Origin: a virus
Reading direction: 5' to 3' (one strand)
Virus record (IMG/VR): IMGVR_UViG_3300045967_000396
Location: 1-30,961 of that record
DNA length: 30,961 nt
Of the stretch, positions 14,794 to 21,914 are shown one piece after another (position 1 is the first letter of the stretch; every line of letters starts with the position of its first letter). Made by a program: the position numbers and the translations under genes. Below the pieces are notes generated by a model, which had not been told where the DNA came from, ran no database searches, and saw only the letters and a program-made list of their open reading frames with translations.

Positions 14794-15870
14794 ATGGCGA
14801 CGTTCCATATCGTTTCACCGCGCCATTTTGAGGCGTGGGGGCCAACCTCGCCGGACGATCCGGGGATTGGGGGCTCGGAAACCATGCACTGCGAGATGGC
14901 CTGGCGGCTGGCAGCGCGTGGCCACGAGGTCTTTTCCTACGCACCGCTCTACGAAGGGGTGCCACGGGTCTACAAGGGCGTCTTCTGGCGCCCTCTGGAA
15001 GAGCTGGAGTGGCATGCGCCCGGCATCTGGGTCCTGGTGCGCGGCTTAGAACTCGCCGGCAGCCTTGAAGGACCCGCGGGTGGCCAGCGCCTGTGGTGCG
15101 TCATGCAAGATGCCGACCACCCGCAGACCTGGGAGGAGGACTGGGAGCCCAAGATTGAGCGGGTGATCGGGCTCTGCAGCGCGCATGTGCAGTTTCTCAA
15201 GCACCGCCACCCCACCTTTGCCCCAAAAATTGTGCAGTCCAGGAATGGCCTGCGCGCTGACCTTGTGGAGCAGCTCCTCAGAGCGCCTATCCAGAGAAAC
15301 CCGCACCGGCTCATGTACGCTTCTTCTCCGGACCGCGGACTCCTGGGACTTCTGGAGGTCTTTCGCACCATCCGGTTTTACGAGCGCAAAGCCGAGCTGC
15401 ATGTTTTTTACGGCTTTGACAACATGCACAAGGTCCCAAACGCTCGCGTGCGGGAAATGATCCGCATCCTGCATGCCAGGCTGCACGCTGACGGGATTAC
15501 CCTGCACGGCCGCCTGGGGCAGACGGCGCTCTACCGTGAGTGGCTGCACAGTGCGCTCTACGTCCATCCCACCAACTTCCTTGAAACCGGGCACATTGCC
15601 CTCATGGAAGCGCAGGCCTTAGGGGCCATACCCATTGTCAACCCGCAGTGGGCGACCGGCGAGCAGCTCCTTGCGGGCGTGGGCATTGAGGGTGACGGCG
15701 AGCGCGATCAACTGACGCTCAGGCACTACGCCCACGCGGCACTCTATCTCCTGGAGCATGCAGACGAGCTGGAAGAGACACGGCTCAAGATGATGCAGGA
15801 AGCCAGGAAGCGCTTTGACTGGGAAGGGGTGGTCGATCAGTACGAGGCCTGGGCCGAGGAGCGACCGTGA
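14794..15870 (+). CDS. Glycosyltransferase, GT4-like (GT-B fold)
   Basis: A 358-residue enzyme that would move a sugar from a nucleotide donor to an acceptor. The N-terminal domain opens with a strand and a glycine loop, GIGGSE (24-29), as in GT-B glycosyltransferases. The C-terminal domain has YASSPDRGLLGLL (about 175-187), HGRLGQTALYREWLHSALYVHPT, then FLETGHIALMEAQALGAIPIV, which contains the E-x7-E pair (Glu264 and Glu272) typical of family GT4. It starts 5 bp after the previous gene and overlaps the next as GTGA. Together with the next two genes it forms a coupled sugar-modification cassette in the structural operon. The target may be a virion protein; acceptor and sugar are unknown. Confidence 0.8.
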   Translation: MATFHIVSPRHFEAWGPTSPDDPGIGGSETMHCEMAWRLAARGHEVFSYAPLYEGVPRVYKGVFWRPLEELEWHAPGIWVLVRGLELAGSLEGPAGGQRLWCVMQDADHPQTWEEDWEPKIERVIGLCSAHVQFLKHRHPTFAPKIVQSRNGLRADLVEQLLRAPIQRNPHRLMYASSPDRGLLGLLEVFRTIRFYERKAELHVFYGFDNMHKVPNARVREMIRILHARLHADGITLHGRLGQTALYREWLHSALYVHPTNFLETGHIALMEAQALGAIPIVNPQWATGEQLLAGVGIEGDGERDQLTLRHYAHAALYLLEHADELEETRLKMMQEARKRFDWEGVVDQYEAWAEERP

Positions 15871-16400
15871 CCACACTGCGTTTTGACTTTCAGCGCTCCT
15901 GTGTCCAACGAACAACCGGCCTGGTCTTTAACGTCGGGGCGAGCACCGATCCGGCCTCGCTCAGAGCCACGTTTGGCGCACGGGTGTGGAACTGCGATCT
16001 GCTGGCCTATGATCCGCTCCTCCACACCCAGCTTGTCCCCCAGCTCCGCTTTGATTGCCGCAAGCCCTGGCCGATTGCTGATGATGACGGCGAGATGGTG
16101 GTGTTGGGAGACATTCTTGAACACCTGGACGAGGGCGGGCAGCGGGTTTCCCTCAGAGAAGCCCACCGCGTGGCGCCCTGGCTGTGTCTGACGGTCCCCT
16201 GTGACGAGCGCTTTGTGGAGGATCCGGGCGAGCGCCTTCCCGACTATCCCGGGCTTTACCACAACAGTGTCGTCACCGCATCTGGGCTCCTGGACCTCCT
16301 TGCGGTGACAGGGTGGGACATTGTGCTGTGGCAGACGGTCGACTACGGGTTTGTGCCAGAAGGCTACTTTATTTTGGCCAGACGTGCGGAGGGCTCATGA
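15867..16400 (+). CDS. SAM-dependent methyltransferase-like protein
   Basis: A 177-residue protein with features of a small class I methyltransferase: a first strand and glycine-poor loop VFNVGASTDPASL (20-32), an acidic residue after strand 2 (WNCDLLAYDP), and VVLGDILEHLDEGG (78-91), which matches the 'D-x-LEH' motif of type 11/23 methyltransferases. The canonical GxGxG is reduced to GAS, so it may be a divergent or inactive member. Its start (GTG 15867) overlaps the preceding glycosyltransferase and its stop overlaps the next one, so the three are translated together. A likely role is methylating a sugar or capping a glycan. Confidence 0.65.
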   Translation: MTTLRFDFQRSCVQRTTGLVFNVGASTDPASLRATFGARVWNCDLLAYDPLLHTQLVPQLRFDCRKPWPIADDDGEMVVLGDILEHLDEGGQRVSLREAHRVAPWLCLTVPCDERFVEDPGERLPDYPGLYHNSVVTASGLLDLLAVTGWDIVLWQTVDYGFVPEGYFILARRAEGS

Positions 16401-17086
16401 TCGCATGGCAGCATGTCAAAGGGACCGCCGCCTATCTGGGCGGCGTGTGGGGGGTGCCTGAGGCCTTTTGCTGGGCCTGGGGAGCGATGCGGGACTATAC
16501 CTCGCGCTACCTGGTGGAGAGTGACGCATCGATTCATTATACCCGCGCCACGTTTTCGCTCCATGCTGGCGCCAGGAATTTCCTGGTCAAAGAGATGCGA
16601 GGCGAGTGGCTCTGGATGACCGATACCGATCACACTTTTGAACCCGATGTCCTGGCCAAAATGGTGCATCTCATGGAGCGCTACCAGGTCCCGGTCCTCA
16701 CCGGGATCTACCGCCACAAAGTGCTTCCGCACCATCCCATGCTGTGGGTCTGGCGAGACGAGGAGCAGGGTTTTGTGCCGCTCCTCGAATACGATCCCGC
16801 GGCAGAGGTCTTTCAGGTGGGTGCGGCCGGAGGGGGCTGTCTCCTCATCCACGGCAGTGTGTTTGCCCATCTTGAGGAGGCCTTGCCGGGTGAAGAACCA
16901 TTTGAGCACCGGGGGCGCTACGGTGAGGACATGAGCTTCTTTCTGCGCTGCCGGGAAGTCGGCATCCCGGTCTATGCCACGCCCTGTGTGGAAACGATCC
17001 ACCTCATGCCCAGGGGCATTACCGACGAGGACTACCGACCAGGCTGGACCCCGAGTGAGGAGGTGGTACTTCGTGCCGGACGCTAA
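16397..17086 (+). CDS. Glycosyltransferase, GT-A fold (GT2-like)
   Basis: A 229-residue protein. WLWMTDTDHTFEPD (71-84) carries the DxD metal and nucleotide-sugar site (Asp76 and Asp78), preceded by the helix-strand pattern of GT-A enzymes. GAAGGGCLLIHGSVF (142-156) and GEDMSFFLRCREVGIPVYATP (176-196) match the acceptor-side acidic ED motif of GT2-type proteins. The ATG at 16397 overlaps the stop of the methyltransferase gene (ATGA). It ends inside the start of the next small membrane protein. With the GT4-like enzyme it could add a second sugar. Confidence 0.75.
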   Translation: MIAWQHVKGTAAYLGGVWGVPEAFCWAWGAMRDYTSRYLVESDASIHYTRATFSLHAGARNFLVKEMRGEWLWMTDTDHTFEPDVLAKMVHLMERYQVPVLTGIYRHKVLPHHPMLWVWRDEEQGFVPLLEYDPAAEVFQVGAAGGGCLLIHGSVFAHLEEALPGEEPFEHRGRYGEDMSFFLRCREVGIPVYATPCVETIHLMPRGITDEDYRPGWTPSEEVVLRAGR

Positions 17087-17303
17087 TGGCCCGGAAAACC
17101 GTCTGACGCGGACGCTCGGGCAGCTCATGCCGATCTTAGAGCGCGGAGGCCCGGTCCTGTCGCTGGCGCTCCTGGTTCTGGGAGCGCTGATTATTTACTA
17201 CGTGGTGGGCGAATGGCGAGCGCAGCAGCAGACGACCCGCGATCTGGTCGAGCGCCTCCTCAAATGTACGGAAGCGCTGGGACAGCGGCTGCCATGCCCC
17301 TGA
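17073..17303 (+). CDS. Small one-helix membrane protein
   Basis: A 76-residue protein starting at GTG 17073 with GAGGAGGTGG upstream, overlapping the glycosyltransferase by 14 bp. One clear transmembrane segment (about residues 30-47, LSLALLVLGALIIYYVVG) follows a short polar N-terminus; the rest is a charged helix (WRAQQQTTRDLVERLLKCTEALG). Single-helix proteins of this shape include some holins and spanin-like proteins, but no lysis enzyme lies nearby, so I give no name. A membrane anchor for the glycosylation enzymes is equally possible. Confidence 0.6.
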   Translation: MPDANGPENRLTRTLGQLMPILERGGPVLSLALLVLGALIIYYVVGEWRAQQQTTRDLVERLLKCTEALGQRLPCP

Positions 17304-17316
17304 GAAAGGTGCTCTC

Positions 17317-18321
17317 GTGGCTGTACCAGCTCTCCTTACCCCGGATGCCATCCTGGCCGTGGAAGCCCCCTTCGTGCAGGAGATTCAAGCCTGCCAACTC
17401 CTCAAGCAACTGCGGGCGATGATCCCTGATCCAACCATGGATCCAGTGACCGGCCTCCAGGATGATCCGGTCAGTTGCGAGCACGACGGCTTTCGCTTTT
17501 CCAACGCCACGCTCTTAGACTGGCTCTCGGACGGCATGACCGAACTGGTCAAATACACCAACTGGCGCGTCGAAGACTGGTTTGCGACCTCGGCAGTCAT
17601 GGGCCAACCGGTCTACACCCTGGATATACGCTGGCACCAGATACTGGCCGTCTATGCCTACCAGCGTCAGTGCTTCCCTTTTCCGCAGCAATATACCATC
17701 TACCCGGCGCAGGCAGTGGGCCAGCCCCTTACCTACGGGACGCATAGGCGGGTGGGGTCGCTCGAAGTGAGCTACTGGCCAAACCCCGAGCGCTCCGATC
17801 CGCGCACAACGCTCGCGGAAGATATCGGTCCGCGCACTGACCGGCTCCCCCTCACCTCTACAGAGGGCTTTCTCCCGTTTGGCTGGGTGCGAATTGATGG
17901 CGAACTTATGCAGTACCAGCAGGTCGAGGGCAACACCCTGGCGATCTCTCGGCGGGGCTGTGGCGGGACGCTGGCGGAAGCGCACTTTGCCTATGCCACT
18001 GCGGTCTCCTGTTCCCTGTGGGTGAAGGGCAAGCGCATTCCCTCGACGCTGACGGCGCCGACCTCCGTGGTCGAAGTCCCACCGGCCTGGCTGGTGCCGA
18101 TCCGCACCTATGCCAGGGCCCAGGTGAAAGGCGCCGAGCAAGACGATCAGGCGGAGGGCGCCCTCATGACCCGCTTCTGGCAAGAATGTGAGCGGATACT
18201 CGTCGATAGCGTGCTGCAGTCCGACCTCCAGGACGGAACCGCGCAGGTGGCGATGTACGGCGTCTATCCCAATGGGGGCCCCCTCTACCCGATTGGGCCG
18301 TGGGGAACAATAGTCCCTTAG
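17317..18321 (+). CDS. Head-tail adaptor / neck protein
   Basis: A 334-residue protein. The N-terminal 130 residues are helical with FSNATLLDWLSDGMTELVKYTNWRVEDW, like adaptors that dock under the portal. Residues about 185-230 (GWVRIDGELMQYQQVEGNTLAISRRGCGGTLAEAHFAYA) match a beta module common in phage neck proteins, with the pattern 'id-GE-i-Y ... RG--GT-A--H'. It starts at GTG 17317 with GAAAGGTG upstream. Its place after the head genes and before the hub gene supports an adaptor sealing the portal. Confidence 0.65.
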   Translation: MAVPALLTPDAILAVEAPFVQEIQACQLLKQLRAMIPDPTMDPVTGLQDDPVSCEHDGFRFSNATLLDWLSDGMTELVKYTNWRVEDWFATSAVMGQPVYTLDIRWHQILAVYAYQRQCFPFPQQYTIYPAQAVGQPLTYGTHRRVGSLEVSYWPNPERSDPRTTLAEDIGPRTDRLPLTSTEGFLPFGWVRIDGELMQYQQVEGNTLAISRRGCGGTLAEAHFAYATAVSCSLWVKGKRIPSTLTAPTSVVEVPPAWLVPIRTYARAQVKGAEQDDQAEGALMTRFWQECERILVDSVLQSDLQDGTAQVAMYGVYPNGGPLYPIGPWGTIVP

Positions 18322-18327
18322 ATCTAT

Positions 18328-18399
18328 CTGGTCCTTAGGGGCCAGTTTCAGGACAGGATGTACACGAATCGGGGGGTTTGTGTACAACCTGTCCTGAAA
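18328..18399. repeat. Intergenic hairpin pair with 20-bp inverted repeat
   Basis: After the adaptor gene come a 7-bp hairpin at about 18328-18344 (CTGGTCC/GGGGCCAG with one G-U pair) and then a long inverted repeat. The arms, 18346-18365 and 18380-18399, match at 19 of 20 positions around a 14-nt loop. The outermost part reads TTTCAGGACAGG. No T run follows, so a classic intrinsic terminator is unlikely. It could be an RNA processing site, a dimeric operator, or two abutting ends of a transposon-like element. The next ribosome site follows at once. Confidence 0.7.
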
Positions 18400-18415
18400 G
18401 GAGAAAGGATCCGGC

Positions 18416-18625
18416 ATGTGGGTTGATCTGCCAGACGAAGTGATGGCGCTCCTCAAGAAATTGGTGGCCCAGTTTGACGCTGGCGAGGGACCACCAGAGC
18501 CCGACTCTGAGGGCGAAAAGACGCTACGTGCGCCCATGGTGAAGGCGATTAGTGCTGAGGGAGTAGAGAAGCCCAGAGAGGAGAAGCCGCCAGAGGATAT
18601 GGAGGAGGACGTGGAGCATGGCTAG
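18416..18625 (+). CDS. Acidic 69-residue protein
   Basis: A short helix (about residues 5-21, PDEVMALLKKLVAQFDAG) is followed by a Glu/Pro/Lys-rich disordered tail. AAAGGAGAAAGG lies upstream of the ATG and the stop overlaps the next gene by 8 bp. No family recognised. Its leader is the 20-bp-arm inverted repeat. Confidence 0.6.
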   Translation: MWVDLPDEVMALLKKLVAQFDAGEGPPEPDSEGEKTLRAPMVKAISAEGVEKPREEKPPEDMEEDVEHG

Positions 18626-20177
18626 AGACCTGCGGCCGCTCGACACCATGGATTACTCCGGGGGCGTGAACGCTATTGCCTCGCCCTGGAAGGTGGAAAA
18701 GAACGAGGTGCTGCGTGCCACCAACTTTATCCTCGATGAAGAGGGTTCGCTGTGTGTGCGGGACGGCGCCATGACGGTCGATACCGCGCCAGCCGGGACC
18801 ATCCAGATTGTGGCACTGGGCGGTTTCACGCAGACAGATGGGACCAGGGTCGATCTGGCCATCTGCCGCATGGATACGGGTCAGCAGCGCCTCTATCGCC
18901 GAGGGACGGTGCCCTGGACGCTGCTCGGGACCTTTGATACGCCGTATGAGACCCCGCACATCGTCCCCTGGATGAACCGCGCCTACATTGCCGCGGGCTA
19001 CGAAATCCCCTGGGAAACCGATGGGGTGACGATGACGCGCCTTTCAGGCACGGACATTCCACCTGGGGCGCAGTGGATGGTGGTGCACAAAAATGCCCTG
19101 TGGGTCTGGAATACGGCGCCGGTCTCTTCCACCTACGATGGGCCCTCGTCGCTCAGACAAAGTGACGTCGAAAATCCGAACTCCTGGCCCACCTCCAACC
19201 AGCTCTTTCTCTCTCAGGATGATGGCTCGGTGGGCACCGGCCTGGCGGTCTTCACCGTGTCCGAAGTGGGGATTACCCCCATGGACATTCTCGTCGCCTT
19301 TAAGAACTTCGCCACCTATCAGGTGGCAGGAGCGTTTGGCGGCGGCAACGCGCCAACGTTTGACCGGGTCAAAACCAACATGGGCTGTGTCGCTGGACGC
19401 TCGATCGAGTTTGTGACCGGCAACGGCTTTCAGGGACTCCTGCGTCTGACCCATAGGGGCTTTGCGCTCTTTTCGGGAACCGGGGACATCCTCATCTCCG
19501 AAAAAATCCGTCCCTATATCTTCAGGCGGTGGGACATTGCCGGCCTCACCTGGTCGATGATCCACCGCTCTATGGCGGCGCAGGTGCATAATCCGCCGCT
19601 CTATCTCTGTGCCTGTCCGGTGGAGCCCCTGGGGTCCTTAACCCGCATGTTTGTCTTTGATCTGCACCGCCGCGCCTGGACCATCTGTGAGTTTCCCGTG
19701 CCCTTTACGACGATTGAAACGCTCATTGACGAGGAAGGCCAGCCGCAGCCCTTTGCCGGGGAATACGGCGGCGGCAGAGTGCAGCGCATCTTTGGCGGGG
19801 ATAGAAACGATGACGGCGTCCCGCAGCCCTGGAGCGTGCGTATGCCCCCCATGGGGCCGCAACTGCGCCCCTTCTACGTGCAGCGCATCCTCATGAAACT
19901 CTTTAACATCGCGGCGAACCAGGTCATTCAGGGCTCCTTTGTGTTTGGCACGCAGCCCTCGAGACATCCGTTCACGAAGCAGAGCAAGGTGAGCGTGGCA
20001 GCCACGGCGGTCCCGGGCTCGCTGCTCCCGGCCTTTGCCGAAGCCGACGCGGTGTTCGAGATCGGCCTCACCGGCGAGGTCCTCTACAGCGAGTATAGCG
20101 GCGCTGGCGGTCTCATGATTCGCGGCCTCTCTCACCAGGTACGACCGAAACCGCTGTCTCGTCCTGTGAGGGTGTAA
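18618..20177 (+). CDS. Tail hub / packaged-DNA stabilisation-like protein
   Basis: A 519-residue protein with repeated short beta units, such as NFILDEEGSLCVRDG, NRAYIAAGYEIPWETDG and HKNALWVWNTAP. This looks like a beta-propeller of the kind found in the hub protein of short-tailed phages (P22 gp10 type), which plugs the neck after packaging. Two segments that read like linker plus blade, LTHRGFALFSGTGDILISEKI and RRAWTICEFPVPFTTIE, add to this. Its position between adaptor and ejection proteins fits. The overlap with the acidic 69-residue gene implies coupling. Assignment rests on pattern and position. Confidence 0.6.
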   Translation: MARDLRPLDTMDYSGGVNAIASPWKVEKNEVLRATNFILDEEGSLCVRDGAMTVDTAPAGTIQIVALGGFTQTDGTRVDLAICRMDTGQQRLYRRGTVPWTLLGTFDTPYETPHIVPWMNRAYIAAGYEIPWETDGVTMTRLSGTDIPPGAQWMVVHKNALWVWNTAPVSSTYDGPSSLRQSDVENPNSWPTSNQLFLSQDDGSVGTGLAVFTVSEVGITPMDILVAFKNFATYQVAGAFGGGNAPTFDRVKTNMGCVAGRSIEFVTGNGFQGLLRLTHRGFALFSGTGDILISEKIRPYIFRRWDIAGLTWSMIHRSMAAQVHNPPLYLCACPVEPLGSLTRMFVFDLHRRAWTICEFPVPFTTIETLIDEEGQPQPFAGEYGGGRVQRIFGGDRNDDGVPQPWSVRMPPMGPQLRPFYVQRILMKLFNIAANQVIQGSFVFGTQPSRHPFTKQSKVSVAATAVPGSLLPAFAEADAVFEIGLTGEVLYSEYSGAGGLMIRGLSHQVRPKPLSRPVRV

Positions 20178-20179
20178 CC

Positions 20180-21913
20180 ATGCCCTATGCTACCCCGTAT
20201 GAGCCACAGTATAATTTCTACTATGGTCACGAGAGTACCCTGGGCGATCCGAACACGGTCTACGAGAGTTATCCTGGGCTCAAGTTTACGGAGGGCTCCG
20301 GTGATGCGGAGTATAACATTGACCCCACGGCGATAGAGCAGCGCCCTGCCCGTCTGGACTTGCTGGACCGGGCCCAGCAACTGGCGTGGTCCTCTGGCGA
20401 GATCGTCCCCCTGCCGCAGGATCTCCCCTACGGTGATGCGGTCTATACCCGTGATCTGGCGATGTTCCTCAAGCGGTCCGCTGCTGGTATCCCCGTGGCA
20501 GGCGGACGCTACGGGGACAATGCCGGCGATGGCTGGGGGCTGGGATCTCTCCTCTCCAACGAGTTTGTGACGGCAGGCCTGGCGCTGGGTGCGGCGACCG
20601 GTCTGGCAGGGGCATTTGGGGGGTTTGCCGCACCGGCCCTGGGCGGAGCTGGTGCGGTGGCCTCGCCTCTGCCAGCCGAACTGGGACCCATCGCCCTGGC
20701 GACTGGAGAAAGCGCAGCTCTGGGTGCGCCAGCGGCAGGGATTGCGCCCATTGCCGCGACCCCTGCCCCGTATACCGGCCTGGCAGCCGTGAGCAACACG
20801 CTCATTCCCGGCACCGGCATCACGGTCGGACAGGCGACACAGGCGCTCTCTGCAGCCAATAGCCTCTACTCCCTGTCGCAGGATCAATCGGGAGGGAATG
20901 TCGGGAGCGTGGTGGGCGGACTGCTCGGTGCCGCGACGGGGATTCCCGGGCTCTCCACCGTGGGGAGTGTGACCGGCGGGACCGTGGGGAGTGCCATTGA
21001 CCAGCCAGGAGGCAGCACAGGATACGGCGGGAGTGCCGGAGGAGGAACGATGGACAACGTCAACTGGGCCCAGCTTCTGCCGGCGCTGATCGCCTTACTC
21101 GGCTCAAGCGGCCTGTCGCTCTATTCTGGGATTCAAGGGCAAGGGGTGTCCGAAGATATCTATGGCCAGAAGGGGCAGGCCTACAACCAGCAGCAAGCGC
21201 TCTACCAGCAACTGCTGGCTCTGGCGAGTCTCTACAACCAGCAACTCCAGGGCTATAACGAGCGCGTGGCGTCCACTGACATCCAGCAAAACCTGGAAAC
21301 CGACGCGGCCCGGGCTGCCCGGCAGGCCATCGGTGGACGCCTGGCCGATCCGGCGCAGGTCATTGCCGGGGCGAACGCCCTCTACCAGCCGCTCACCGAG
21401 GCCACCATGTCGGACATCGCCCGGGCCGTGCAGCACGATCTGGCCATGCGTGGCCAGTCGGACGGCGGGGCTGCCAACCGTGCCACCGCAGAGGCCTTTG
21501 CCAGGCTCATGCCTGGCCTCAGGCAGCAATCCATACAAAATTACGTGGGGACACAACAAGCCGCTCTAGGAGGCTATACAGGGCCCTACACGGCGAATCC
21601 CACGCCGCCTGCCTCTGCAGGGCAGGCCTTCCCGCAAGCGCCGGGGTCAAGCAGTGTGCCGACATACAACCCCTACGGTCAGGGGCTCTCAGGCGACACG
21701 CTCAAAAACCTGGGGAGTCAGTTGGGGAACATCGTGACGCTTCTGGGGCTGGGAAATACGCAGCCGTCTAGCTCTCCTGAGCAAGCGCAAGCGGCCGTCC
21801 AGACCTTACGGGATCTCTATGGGGACCGGGCCCTCCCAGAACTCACCGGCGATTATACCGCGGATTGGCTGAACCCGTCGTTCTTTGACTACGAGAATTT
21901 TGGAGGCATTTAA
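20180..21913 (+). CDS. Probable ejection (internal virion) protein
   Basis: A 577-residue protein, starting 2 bp after the hub stop. The N-terminal 120 residues are polar and Tyr-rich. Residues about 125-330 are Ala/Gly-rich with several weakly hydrophobic helices (FVTAGLALGAATGLAGAFGGFAA and LLPALIALLGSSGLSLY). A helical part follows with many Gln, Ala and Tyr (YNQQQALYQQLLALASLYNQQ), then a Pro/Gly tail. This fits the ejection proteins of short-tailed phages, which leave the head with the DNA and pass through the host envelope. No sequence motif is diagnostic. Confidence 0.55.
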   Translation: MPYATPYEPQYNFYYGHESTLGDPNTVYESYPGLKFTEGSGDAEYNIDPTAIEQRPARLDLLDRAQQLAWSSGEIVPLPQDLPYGDAVYTRDLAMFLKRSAAGIPVAGGRYGDNAGDGWGLGSLLSNEFVTAGLALGAATGLAGAFGGFAAPALGGAGAVASPLPAELGPIALATGESAALGAPAAGIAPIAATPAPYTGLAAVSNTLIPGTGITVGQATQALSAANSLYSLSQDQSGGNVGSVVGGLLGAATGIPGLSTVGSVTGGTVGSAIDQPGGSTGYGGSAGGGTMDNVNWAQLLPALIALLGSSGLSLYSGIQGQGVSEDIYGQKGQAYNQQQALYQQLLALASLYNQQLQGYNERVASTDIQQNLETDAARAARQAIGGRLADPAQVIAGANALYQPLTEATMSDIARAVQHDLAMRGQSDGGAANRATAEAFARLMPGLRQQSIQNYVGTQQAALGGYTGPYTANPTPPASAGQAFPQAPGSSSVPTYNPYGQGLSGDTLKNLGSQLGNIVTLLGLGNTQPSSSPEQAQAAVQTLRDLYGDRALPELTGDYTADWLNPSFFDYENFGGI

Positions 21914-21914
21914 C

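Noticed and set aside
17073-17303. Naming the one-helix membrane protein a holin
   Set aside because: No endolysin or spanin lies nearby and a single helix is not diagnostic.
17515-18537. 340-codon minus-strand frame
   Set aside because: It lies antisense to the adaptor gene and passes through the long inverted repeat; no motif supports it.
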